Shown one piece after another: positions 17,781 through 26,173 of a DNA stretch of 64,000 nucleotides. The notes under the pieces were generated by a model, which saw only the letters and a program-made list of their open reading frames with translations, was not told the DNA's origin and did no database searches. Both the position numbers and the translations under genes were made by a program. Numbering within the stretch: the stretch's first letter is position 1; every line of letters begins with the position of its first letter. This DNA is from Oligoflexia bacterium (lineage in GTDB: Bacteria; Bdellovibrionota_G; JALEGL01): NCBI GenBank assembly GCA_035326705.1, contig DAOLES010000001.1, positions 247,473 to 311,472 on the forward strand, given 5' to 3'.

Positions 17781-19503
17781 CTTTAAAAATTTTAATGTTT
17801 ATTATAGATGGGGTTTGCCAATTTCCTTGACTATTAGATTGTACAAATAATAAAAATCGTTCTCCTAAATTATTGGTAATGGGTAGAAATAATGCTTCCT
17901 CATTTGATTCCCCTAAATCTAAACTGCTTAAAAAATTTAAGGTTTCATTGTTATAAGCTAACTGAACATCAAAAAAGAGTTTGTTATTGTTGGGGTTTCT
18001 ATTTAAAAAAAGATAATCCAATAAACCATCTCCATCAAAATCAAATGATTTAACGGCAAGGTGAAACGGGTCTTGCTCAATATAATGGGTGCTTGTATAG
18101 ACTATTTCTTGATTAGATGTAATTTGATTAACTTCTAAATAGTTAAAATCTAGATAGTTACACGAATTTTGCGAAGTAATACATTCATTGTAAATGAAAT
18201 TGTAATCTAAGTGATTATCCTGGTTCACATCATCTAAAATTGAAACCTTTAGTTTTGGAAAAGTATTGTTGCTGACTAAAGGATTAATATTATCATTTAA
18301 AATATCATCATAAATATTACGGGAATGAATAACAGGCCCTAGGTAATACTGTTTGTTTTTACTTCCATACAAAATGCTTAAGTTTTTTACTTGGTATTGA
18401 CTATCTGGACCATACCAACCGTTAATTATAATATCCTCATGACCGTCGTGATTGATATCTTTTGGATTAGAAAAGTATGTGCTAACATCACCTTCTATTG
18501 CATTTGGATACTGTGAATGCAAAAGACTGTATTCTGTATAAGCGTTTTTATTTAAAGTATTTTCCGTTTCATTGTATGAAAAAAAATCTAACTTTGAAGG
18601 TAAAACAGTCAAGCCATTTTGCTGAACATTGGCGTTAAATTGCATAAGTGTGTTTTTGTCGTTTCCTTCTAGATTTGCACATCCAATGCTTGCACCAGCA
18701 TATTCAAAATACTCACCTGTTTCAGGCGCATATGTGTGAGTACCATGATATTCAACTGTTTGAGTAAACGTTTTATTGCTTGTCATTGGCCCAAAATAAA
18801 CCTTTATTTTTCCTGCAACACCATAATATCTATTCCCTAAAACTAAATCCTTAATGCCATCTCCATTGATGTCGCAAGTATAAGTAGAACTAAACCAATC
18901 ATCATTAGAAACATCCCATTTGGTTTGAAAATCAGGACCCAACAAAATTTTTGGCTTACTATCTATATGTAAAAACGCATCTGCAAAACCATCTAAATTT
19001 ATATCCCCCACTGAATAAAATTTTGCTTCATGTTGATCAATATTTTCTTCTTTTGCGTATGATAATTGATGAATATGTTCATATTGACGCACGTTTTTAA
19101 AAACTTTAATTGTTTTTTGTAAGACATGATTGTTTTTATCGATGGCAATAATATCTAAATTGTATACACCATCGTCACCTAGGCTTTCAAGATCAACCCA
19201 ATATGAACCTTGTTTTACCGGTTGATGACCGGGATTTAAAACAATATTAGCCAGTTTAACAGTGAGATGTTTAAATGATTTTAAAGAATTAATTTGATAA
19301 TAAAGATTAAAATTTTTATGAAGTCGAATGCCATTAAAAACAGGAACTGCTGAATGGGTATCACTCAAATTATAGTCAAAACTAACTTCAATTGTGTCTG
19401 GATTTATAGCTTTTTGCGCCCTGCTTCCACAGGCTTGACAGGCCAAACCCAACAACATTATTCCAATTACAGCTATACTTTTATTTACACTATGTTTGAG
19501 CAT
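17773..19503 (-). CDS. FG-GAP/VCBS-repeat lipoprotein
   Basis: Protein of 576 residues. A lipoprotein signal (IAVIGIMLLGLACQACGS) is followed by a beta-rich region (~25-150) and then at least five integrin-like repeats marked by Ca-binding loops such as DINLDGFAD, DINGDGIKD, DINHDGHED and DFDGDGLLD. Such proteins form cell-surface beta-propellers. ATG 19503 gives a normal lipoprotein signal; ATG 19518 and TTG 19533 are longer options with acidic residues ahead of the signal. It is the first gene of a coupled three-gene set with an OMP-like and a periplasmic protein. Confidence 0.8.
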   Translation of the reverse strand: MLKHSVNKSIAVIGIMLLGLACQACGSRAQKAINPDTIEVSFDYNLSDTHSAVPVFNGIRLHKNFNLYYQINSLKSFKHLTVKLANIVLNPGHQPVKQGSYWVDLESLGDDGVYNLDIIAIDKNNHVLQKTIKVFKNVRQYEHIHQLSYAKEENIDQHEAKFYSVGDINLDGFADAFLHIDSKPKILLGPDFQTKWDVSNDDWFSSTYTCDINGDGIKDLVLGNRYYGVAGKIKVYFGPMTSNKTFTQTVEYHGTHTYAPETGEYFEYAGASIGCANLEGNDKNTLMQFNANVQQNGLTVLPSKLDFFSYNETENTLNKNAYTEYSLLHSQYPNAIEGDVSTYFSNPKDINHDGHEDIIINGWYGPDSQYQVKNLSILYGSKNKQYYLGPVIHSRNIYDDILNDNINPLVSNNTFPKLKVSILDDVNQDNHLDYNFIYNECITSQNSCNYLDFNYLEVNQITSNQEIVYTSTHYIEQDPFHLAVKSFDFDGDGLLDYLFLNRNPNNNKLFFDVQLAYNNETLNFLSSLDLGESNEEALFLPITNNLGERFLLFVQSNSQGNWQTPSIINIKIFKDE

Positions 19504-19683
19504 GTCCTCATTGTGCATGCTTCGTGCCAACAAAAAAACTGTTATAATCCTGTATTTTACAAAAAGTATTTAACTAACTGTTCATTTTTTATACAACCTG
19601 ACTAAAACTTAGACATTGTAATGAGAGAAATAAGTTCTGATTGTTTTTTAAAAACTCTATCAGTATCAGTTTTATATTAAATT

Positions 19684-21822
19684 TTAGGTGTATTTATTCT
19701 TTCTTAAGTTCATGGCTTGTGCAGCGTTAATCAAAATTAATAATGAAATCAAAAAGACCAACCCTAAAGCACTTTGATTAGAACTGATATTGCCACAGGC
19801 TTGAGAACTGATAAAACTGGTAAAAACTTCATCTGGATTCCCAGGAATAACTTGCCCACCACCACTGATCGTAAATTGTGTACATGCGATCATGACTTTG
19901 TTCTGTGTATCCTTAAGCAATGCACAGGCTTCATAATCACCATCAGCATATGTATGCTGTTTATTTGGAGCGCAACTTTCATTGCTGCTATTATCACCAA
20001 ATTGCATATCACAGGTTGATAAAGCGCTAGCATTACCAGAGTTAACATTAAAAGTAACTTTACCGTTAGCACCAAAACTTGCATTTAAAACAGCATTGTT
20101 AAATGCATCGCTGGGTTCACCTGGTTGCAAGACCTTAAGGGTTACGGTTCCTTCATTGGAGTCTTTATCATTGTCGTTCATGGTCCATTTGTAGGTGTCT
20201 GTTCCAATAAAATTATTGGCCGCTTGATAGGTTTTAAATACCCCAGAACCTGATTGAGTTCCTTTAACAACATTTTCTACAGTGCTATATGTGTAAGGTC
20301 CAGGACCATAGTTATTATCGTTATAATCCAATGAGTAAGAAACTTCATCATTATGTTTTACAATCACAACCTGATCATTAGCTACCGGTGCAGAATTGTT
20401 TGCATTGCTTGCTGGAACACCATTAACAGTGACTTCAACCTTAGCCCAAGCATTTCCTGGCCCTATTTCATTCACTTTCACACTTATGCCATTAGAATTG
20501 GTATAGGTTTGACCTTGTTGTATTGTTTCTTTAATTTGTGAATCAAAAGCTAAGCTTGTGCCTTTTTCATGGAAACTTACTTGATTGAGGTATGAACTGG
20601 TTAGGTTGGCATCAAGACCAACCGCTGTTCTAAAAGATAAATAGATGGTTTTACTTAATAAAAACCTAAGTGCTTGCGGCCCATCTGACATTGCTGGATC
20701 AACTCTTAATGGATAAAGTGTGTAAAACCCAGATTGTACCGTTCCAATTCTATTTTGATAATTTCTAAATCCTTGTAGCTCATCTACATTAACGGCATTC
20801 ATTGACATGGTTTTAAAGCCGATACCGCTACCGTTGCCCATAACAGAGGAATCATCACCGTAGGTTTGGCTATTGTTAGCTGCATGCGCTAATCCCATGG
20901 TATGACCCACTTCATGCGGTATCACAACGCTATGATTTCCACTGGCAAAAAGTCTGACAATTATAGAGCGCATGGTTTGGTTGGTTGAGGGTGTCCCAAA
21001 CTCTGCATAGCCTCCTAAACCACCACAAATACTTTGCATATTGGGTGTTATTAAAATGATATTATCAAAGGTATTGATATCCACTCCATGATCACTTAAA
21101 ACTTCTTGTCTTGCTTGAGGGACAAATGTATCTAGACCTATGCCTGAGTTGCACCACGATGAGCTAGAATCTAAAGTGATGGCATAGATTTCTGGATTAC
21201 CATCAGCATCTGGATCATTATCAAATTGTAAATAGCCCCAACTGCCCTCATAATATTGTTCATTCATACGGTTATGGTGCTCTGTTACACCTGATGAACT
21301 GAGTTGGCTTTGTTGGCCATTGGAAAAGTGTACTCTTACATAAACAATGCTTCTTACATTAACTGTAGAGGCCACCATAAATTGATTCATCAAACTTTGC
21401 TCATCAATATTTAAATTATTAATCAGCAAGGATTCATCTTGTAGTGTTCCTTGAGCTTGAATGTGTAAGGTAGAATTTAATAAATCTTTATTGATATGAT
21501 CGGCAAACTGTACATCTTTATACTTTTGAGTGTCTGGGTCTAAAATTCTGAATTTTTTTTCATGCGTATGCTCTGCAAAATTATCTGAAATTAAAACTTG
21601 AATGGGGCCTTCATAGGAAAACTCTGAACCTTGCTGAAAAAACTGATGACTTTGGTAATGATTCCCCTCAGCTTTATGATTTTCAACAGGATTATCCTGA
21701 TATGAAGGGTCTAGAATTTCAATGAAGTTTTGTGATTCTAAACTACTGCACGCATTCAAAAACAGAAAGCTGCATATCAAGAGCAATAGCTTATATTTGT
21801 TATGTTTGGCTGAATTCATCAA
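19684..21822 (-). CDS. Metzincin (gametolysin-like) protease lipoprotein with C-terminal membrane tail
   Basis: Protein of 712 residues. Lipobox FLNACSS puts the acylated Cys at 25. The zinc motif HEVGHTMGLAH (His303, Glu304, His307, His313) and a Met-turn at Met328 (SVMGNG) define a metzincin metallopeptidase, most like peptidase family M11. Residues ~485-600 look like Ig/cadherin-type beta domains (KWTMNDNDKDSNEGTVTLKV). The extreme C-terminus has one hydrophobic helix (ALGLVFLISLLILINAAQA) followed by Arg/Lys residues, like a sorting or anchoring tail. Likely surface-exposed or periplasmic. A separate transcription unit upstream of the FG-GAP operon. Confidence 0.85.
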   Translation of the reverse strand: MMNSAKHNKYKLLLLICSFLFLNACSSLESQNFIEILDPSYQDNPVENHKAEGNHYQSHQFFQQGSEFSYEGPIQVLISDNFAEHTHEKKFRILDPDTQKYKDVQFADHINKDLLNSTLHIQAQGTLQDESLLINNLNIDEQSLMNQFMVASTVNVRSIVYVRVHFSNGQQSQLSSSGVTEHHNRMNEQYYEGSWGYLQFDNDPDADGNPEIYAITLDSSSSWCNSGIGLDTFVPQARQEVLSDHGVDINTFDNIILITPNMQSICGGLGGYAEFGTPSTNQTMRSIIVRLFASGNHSVVIPHEVGHTMGLAHAANNSQTYGDDSSVMGNGSGIGFKTMSMNAVNVDELQGFRNYQNRIGTVQSGFYTLYPLRVDPAMSDGPQALRFLLSKTIYLSFRTAVGLDANLTSSYLNQVSFHEKGTSLAFDSQIKETIQQGQTYTNSNGISVKVNEIGPGNAWAKVEVTVNGVPASNANNSAPVANDQVVIVKHNDEVSYSLDYNDNNYGPGPYTYSTVENVVKGTQSGSGVFKTYQAANNFIGTDTYKWTMNDNDKDSNEGTVTLKVLQPGEPSDAFNNAVLNASFGANGKVTFNVNSGNASALSTCDMQFGDNSSNESCAPNKQHTYADGDYEACALLKDTQNKVMIACTQFTISGGGQVIPGNPDEVFTSFISSQACGNISSNQSALGLVFLISLLILINAAQAMNLRKNKYT

Positions 21823-21905
21823 ACATAATTAAAGCAAATTTCAAACCAATTATAAGTCCAATTAAAACAAGTACTTAAAAATAAAGTTTATGTAAATTTA
21901 CAGCA

Positions 21906-21935
21906 AAACTGCAAACTTTGCGTAGCTTGCAGTTT
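21906..21935 (-). terminator. Possible terminator after glutamine synthetase
   Basis: A 9-bp perfect inverted repeat (AAACTGCAA at 21906-21914, TTGCAGTTT at 21927-21935, 12-nt loop) lies 21 nt past the glutamine synthetase stop. In the minus direction the stem ends in TTTT and then GC, so the U-tract is short. Confidence 0.45.
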
Positions 21936-21956
21936 CAAAAGCTTAATAAAGTAGTC

Positions 21957-23003
21957 TTACAATTCACAAATAGTTTTTAAAAGTCTGGTTGCAATTTGAT
22001 AAGGGTCAGCATTAGCGCCAGGGCGTCTATCCTCCAAATAGCCACAACCATCCTTAATTACTTTTATAGGAATACGTATAGAAGCACCTCTATCAGATTC
22101 ACCTGATCTAAACTCATCTATATGACAGGTTTCATGCTCGCCTGTTAATCTTTGGGCTAAACCATCACCATAAACTGCAATATGCTCTGCGTGTTTTTTG
22201 GATAAACGCTCAATAACCTTTGCTATGGCTTCTTTTCCAGTTTTTTCATCGCGCATTGATTTTGTAGAAAAATTGGTGTGCTGTCCTGCACCGTTCCAGT
22301 CACCTCTAACCGGTTTGTTATCTAAAGTTGCAGTAACATCATACTCTTCACCTGTTCTGTAAAGTATCCAACGAGCAAACCAAGCATGGTCACAAACAGT
22401 TAGAGGGTCCGCTGATTCGCCTTCTACACCTCTATAACCCACTTGAAACTCCCATTGACCGGGCATAACTTCCGCATTAATACCATACAGCATTACACCC
22501 GCCTCTAAACATGCCGCAGCATGATCTTCTACTAAATTTCTGCCAAAAACTTCATCTGCACCAACACCACAATAAAAAGGTCCTTGAGGTGCTGGATAAC
22601 CCCTATCAGGCCAACCCAAAGGAGTGCTACCTTTGAATAAGGTGTATTCCTGCTCAAAACCTATCCATGGATCGTGATCTTGAGCCCCTGCCAATAAAAC
22701 TTTTCTTAACTCTGCTCTGGTATTGCTTTTATGAGGTGTTCCATCAACATTGAATACTTCACACATAACCAAAAAGTTACCTTCACCTCTAAAAGGGTCA
22801 TGTACAAAATTAACGGGTTTTAGGACTAAATCAGAACTATGTCCGGCAGCTTGATAAGTACTTGATCCATCAAAGCCCCACTCTGGAAAAACTTCAATGC
22901 TAAATTCTTCATCATCAGGTATTTCAATAATACGTGTTTTAGAACGCAGCTTTTGTGTTGGTCTTGCTCCATCCATCCAAATATACTCTGCCATTCCCAA
23001 CAT
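21957..23003 (-). CDS. glnII: Type II (eukaryote-like) glutamine synthetase
   Basis: ATP-dependent glutamate-ammonia ligase of 348 residues. Its short length and the segments EYIWMDGARPTQKLRSKTR, EWGFDGSSTYQAAGHSSD, VMPGQWEFQVG and RRPGANADPYQIA are those of GSII rather than bacterial GSI (~470 residues); there is no adenylylation region. ATG 23003 is preceded by a near-perfect AAGGAGGA ribosome site. It forms ammonia-assimilating decamers in known members. It stands alone, 111 nt downstream of nadB's stop on the same strand, so it probably has its own promoter. GSII occurs in plants, rhizobia, actinomycetes and some delta-lineage bacteria. Confidence 0.95.
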   Translation of the reverse strand: MLGMAEYIWMDGARPTQKLRSKTRIIEIPDDEEFSIEVFPEWGFDGSSTYQAAGHSSDLVLKPVNFVHDPFRGEGNFLVMCEVFNVDGTPHKSNTRAELRKVLLAGAQDHDPWIGFEQEYTLFKGSTPLGWPDRGYPAPQGPFYCGVGADEVFGRNLVEDHAAACLEAGVMLYGINAEVMPGQWEFQVGYRGVEGESADPLTVCDHAWFARWILYRTGEEYDVTATLDNKPVRGDWNGAGQHTNFSTKSMRDEKTGKEAIAKVIERLSKKHAEHIAVYGDGLAQRLTGEHETCHIDEFRSGESDRGASIRIPIKVIKDGCGYLEDRRPGANADPYQIATRLLKTICEL

Positions 23004-23114
23004 AAAAATTCCTCCTTAATTATTAATAATACTGTATAAAGCGTGTATATATGGACAAAATAAAATTGTCTCGATTTTTATTACAAGAACTTTGATTTAT
23101 TAACTCAATAAAAT

Positions 23115-24686
23115 TTATTTTTGGTTCTTTAAATAGTGACAGCCTTGACTATACTTATTTCTTTGAGCCGCAGTCACAATAAGTTGCGCCACTGTAATCG
23201 CATTCCTAAGAGCCAATAGGTTTTGAGTTAGTTTTCCATTAGCGTAAAACTTAGCTATATCATCACTCAAAGTTCTAATAATACCTTGAGCCCTATCTAA
23301 ACGTTGTGGTGTTCTAACCAAACCCACATAATTCCACATGGTATGCTGTATGCTAATCCAATCTTGAACAAGCAGTTCATCCTCAATAACAATATCACCG
23401 TTTTTCCATTCAGCAATATGATCAAAATGCTCTGAAGGATGTTTCAATTTTTCTGCGATAGCTTTTCCACCACGATAACCAAAAACTATATTCTCTAACA
23501 ATGAGGTACTGGCTAAACGATTTGCACCATGAAGTCCAGTGCAGGCTGTTTCACCGACTGCCCATAACTGTTCTATGCTCGTTTGAGCATTTTCATTAGT
23601 GTATACCCCCCCACATGAATAATGGGCAGCTGGAACAACTGGAATAGGATCTTTACTTATATTGATTCCTTGCATCAAGCATTTTTCATAAATATATGGG
23701 AATCTATTTTTTAACCATTTTTCATCTTTATGGCTGATATCAAGGTAAACATTGTTAACATTTTGTTTTAACATTTCATTATGAATACTTCTTGCCACAA
23801 TATCTCTAGGAGCTAAATCAGCCAATGAATGGTAATCTTTCATAAAAGCATAGCCAGCATGGTCAATAAGAACACCACCCTCTCCTCGCAATGTTTCACT
23901 GATTAAAAATTTTTTACTCCCTTTTTTATAAAATGCAGTAGGATGAAATTGAATAAACTCTAAATTCATGACCCTAGCGCCCAATCTATAGGCCATGGCA
24001 ACGCCGTCTCCCCTTGAAAGCTTTGGGTTGGTGGTATTTAAAAATAACCTTCCTAATCCACCGGTAGCTAAAACTGTATGATGAGAAAGAATTGTTTTTA
24101 CCCTTTGTGCTTGTTCATCAAAAACATAAGCACCCACACATTTTTGAGCGGCATAACGGTCTAATTGATTGGTAGAATGATGTGACGGTGTTAACAAATC
24201 AATAGCAGTATGAGAGTTCAATAAGCGAATATTTTTATGTTGTTTAAGATATTGAAGAAAGTGGGTTTGGATGCTTAAACCGGTCTGATCAGCACAATAT
24301 AAAATTCTTGGGAAAGAATGTGCCGCCTCTTCAGTTAACTTATAGTCACCATCGTCTTTTTCAAATGGAACTTTAAGGGTATCTAATAAAATATGCTGAG
24401 TTAATTCCGGCCCTTCTTCTGCCAAGATATTAGCTGCTATAGGATTAGAGAGCCCTGCCCCAGCATTTAATATGTCTTTTACTAAATCGCTGCTTTGTTC
24501 ATTAGGGTTTTTATAAACAATTCCACCCTGAGCCCAAGCGCTTGCACTGTAGTCTAAATCTCTGGCACTGCTTAACATGGTAATTTGAATATTGGGATTT
24601 TCTTCTAACAAAGAAAAGGCTGTTGTACACGCTGACAAGCCGGTGCCAATGATTAATACATCGGTTTTTTCAATTAAATCCTTCAT
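23115..24686 (-). CDS. nadB: L-aspartate oxidase
   Basis: FAD enzyme of 523 residues, first step of de novo NAD synthesis (L-aspartate to iminoaspartate). The N-terminal dinucleotide fold VLIIGTGLSACTTA, the SAWAQGGI motif, LATGGLGRLF, RGDGVAMAYRLGA, EFIQFHPT, and the catalytic-region motif PAAHYSCGGV are all present. The C-terminal helical domain (HTMWNYVGLVRTPQRL) is complete. It follows nadC by 10 nt in one operon; nadA is not in the window. Confidence 0.95.
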   Translation of the reverse strand: MKDLIEKTDVLIIGTGLSACTTAFSLLEENPNIQITMLSSARDLDYSASAWAQGGIVYKNPNEQSSDLVKDILNAGAGLSNPIAANILAEEGPELTQHILLDTLKVPFEKDDGDYKLTEEAAHSFPRILYCADQTGLSIQTHFLQYLKQHKNIRLLNSHTAIDLLTPSHHSTNQLDRYAAQKCVGAYVFDEQAQRVKTILSHHTVLATGGLGRLFLNTTNPKLSRGDGVAMAYRLGARVMNLEFIQFHPTAFYKKGSKKFLISETLRGEGGVLIDHAGYAFMKDYHSLADLAPRDIVARSIHNEMLKQNVNNVYLDISHKDEKWLKNRFPYIYEKCLMQGINISKDPIPVVPAAHYSCGGVYTNENAQTSIEQLWAVGETACTGLHGANRLASTSLLENIVFGYRGGKAIAEKLKHPSEHFDHIAEWKNGDIVIEDELLVQDWISIQHTMWNYVGLVRTPQRLDRAQGIIRTLSDDIAKFYANGKLTQNLLALRNAITVAQLIVTAAQRNKYSQGCHYLKNQK

Positions 24687-24696
24687 TGTATGCTGG

Positions 24697-25530
24697 CTAT
24701 ATATACTGCATTTCCATGCTTATGTCAGCTGCTTTAACTGTATGTGTTAATGCGCCTACAGATATATAATTGACTCCCAATTCACATAAACTGGGAATTC
24801 TTTCTAAAGTAATTCCACCAGAAACTTCAACAGGAATTTTATCTTGCAAAATAACCAATGAGGCTTTGATCATTTCGTTACTCATATTGTCTAGCATAAT
24901 ACGCGTCACTTTATCTGCAAAAGGTAAAACTGCTTTAACATGTCCCAATTGAGTTACTTCTATCACCAGCTTTTTATCTGGGTGATGGGTATTGGCAAGA
25001 TCTATGGCTTTAGCAAAGTCATATTTTAAAACTTCTAAATGATTATCTTTAATCATCATTTCATCAGATAAACTAAATCTATGATTGTATGCGCCGCCTT
25101 GTAAAACGGCATACTTTTCTAATTCTCTCATTAAGGGTGTAGTTTTACGGGTGTCCAAAATTTTTGTCTGACTACCTTTACATGCATTTACGTATTCCTT
25201 AGTTTTACTAGCAATAGCACACATTCTTTGTAAGATATTTAAAGCTATACGTTCAGCTTTTAATAAGCTTCTTGCTTTACCTAAAATCTCAAGAATATAA
25301 TCGCCTTTTTTATAAGACTTTCCATCTTCGGCCAAAATTTTAAACTCAATTTCTGAATCAACTTTTTTAAAAATTCTTTGTGTTTGTCCTATGCCCGCTA
25401 AAACCAAATTTTGTTTACATAGTAGCAAAGCTTTTGCTTTTTGTTGTGAAGGAATAATAGACTCTGAGGTAATATCACCTTGTGGGCAGTCTTCTTCTAA
25501 TGCATATTCAATAAAACTTTCGAAATCCAC
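24697..25530 (-). CDS. nadC: Nicotinate-nucleotide pyrophosphorylase (quinolinate phosphoribosyltransferase)
   Basis: QPRTase of 277 residues that converts quinolinate and PRPP to nicotinate mononucleotide. ALEEDCPQGDITSE, LNILQRMCAIA, ILDTRKTTPLMRELEKYAV, GGAYNHRFSLSDEMMIKDNH and the C-terminal VEVSGGI and GVNYISVGALTH are hallmark segments. The start is GTG at 25530 with no strong ribosome site. First gene of the nadC-nadB operon. Confidence 0.95.
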   Translation of the reverse strand: MDFESFIEYALEEDCPQGDITSESIIPSQQKAKALLLCKQNLVLAGIGQTQRIFKKVDSEIEFKILAEDGKSYKKGDYILEILGKARSLLKAERIALNILQRMCAIASKTKEYVNACKGSQTKILDTRKTTPLMRELEKYAVLQGGAYNHRFSLSDEMMIKDNHLEVLKYDFAKAIDLANTHHPDKKLVIEVTQLGHVKAVLPFADKVTRIMLDNMSNEMIKASLVILQDKIPVEVSGGITLERIPSLCELGVNYISVGALTHTVKAADISMEMQYI

Positions 25531-25594
25531 AATAGCATTAGAATTATGCTAGTTGAGTGCTTTGGTCAATATTATCAAACAATATACTATTGAA

Positions 25595-26152
25595 TTAAAT
25601 ACTGATTCTTTTTCTTATACGTTTACTGCCAAAAACCATCTCAACTTCAACATAGTTAGGCATACCATTCACTTCTTCATCAAAACTTACTTCTTTTTCA
25701 ATCATACGAGAACCCATTTCAAAAAACATTTGAACTTTAGGGTTGTAACTACCTGTTACCGCACTTATATCAGCTTCATTGATATTCATGGTGGTATTGA
25801 GATTCATGGTATCTTCATTATCATCATCTTTGCGGACAGCGCGCTTTGCCTGAGAATTTTCTACCAATCTTAAAATATAACGCCCAAGCTCTATGCGATC
25901 ACCCAAGGCAACAGGGGCTTTATTAACTTTTTGGCCATTGAGATATGTTCCATTTTCGCTGGCTTGATCTTCAATTCTGTAGCCTCGCAACTCATCAAAA
26001 ATGATGCACATGTGAGATCTAGAGACTTCTGGGTCATCCAAAACTATATGGTTTTCCGCTAAACGTCCAACATATGTGATATTGGGCTCTAACAGAATGC
26101 TTTCTATAACTTTACCTTCAAGTTGAATTTCTATGGCTAATGATTGCGACAT
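25595..26152 (-). CDS. FHA-domain protein
   Basis: Protein of 185 residues. The forkhead-associated domain (~22-100) has the phosphothreonine-binding residues YVGRLAEN, VSRSHMCI and SENGTYLNG. The C-terminal half is low in motifs and ends in basic residues (GSKRIRKRISI). FHA domains bind phospho-Thr peptides, so it is probably a target or adaptor of a Ser/Thr kinase encoded elsewhere. It follows the acyl-CoA dehydrogenase gene by 21 nt on the same strand and may be co-transcribed. Confidence 0.85.
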   Translation of the reverse strand: MSQSLAIEIQLEGKVIESILLEPNITYVGRLAENHIVLDDPEVSRSHMCIIFDELRGYRIEDQASENGTYLNGQKVNKAPVALGDRIELGRYILRLVENSQAKRAVRKDDDNEDTMNLNTTMNINEADISAVTGSYNPKVQMFFEMGSRMIEKEVSFDEEVNGMPNYVEVEMVFGSKRIRKRISI

Positions 26153-26173
26153 ATATTCAGTATCAGCTAAACT

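Noticed and set aside
25553..25873. 106-codon plus-strand open frame opposite the FHA gene
   Set aside because: It is antisense to a clear FHA protein and has no recognisable motif.
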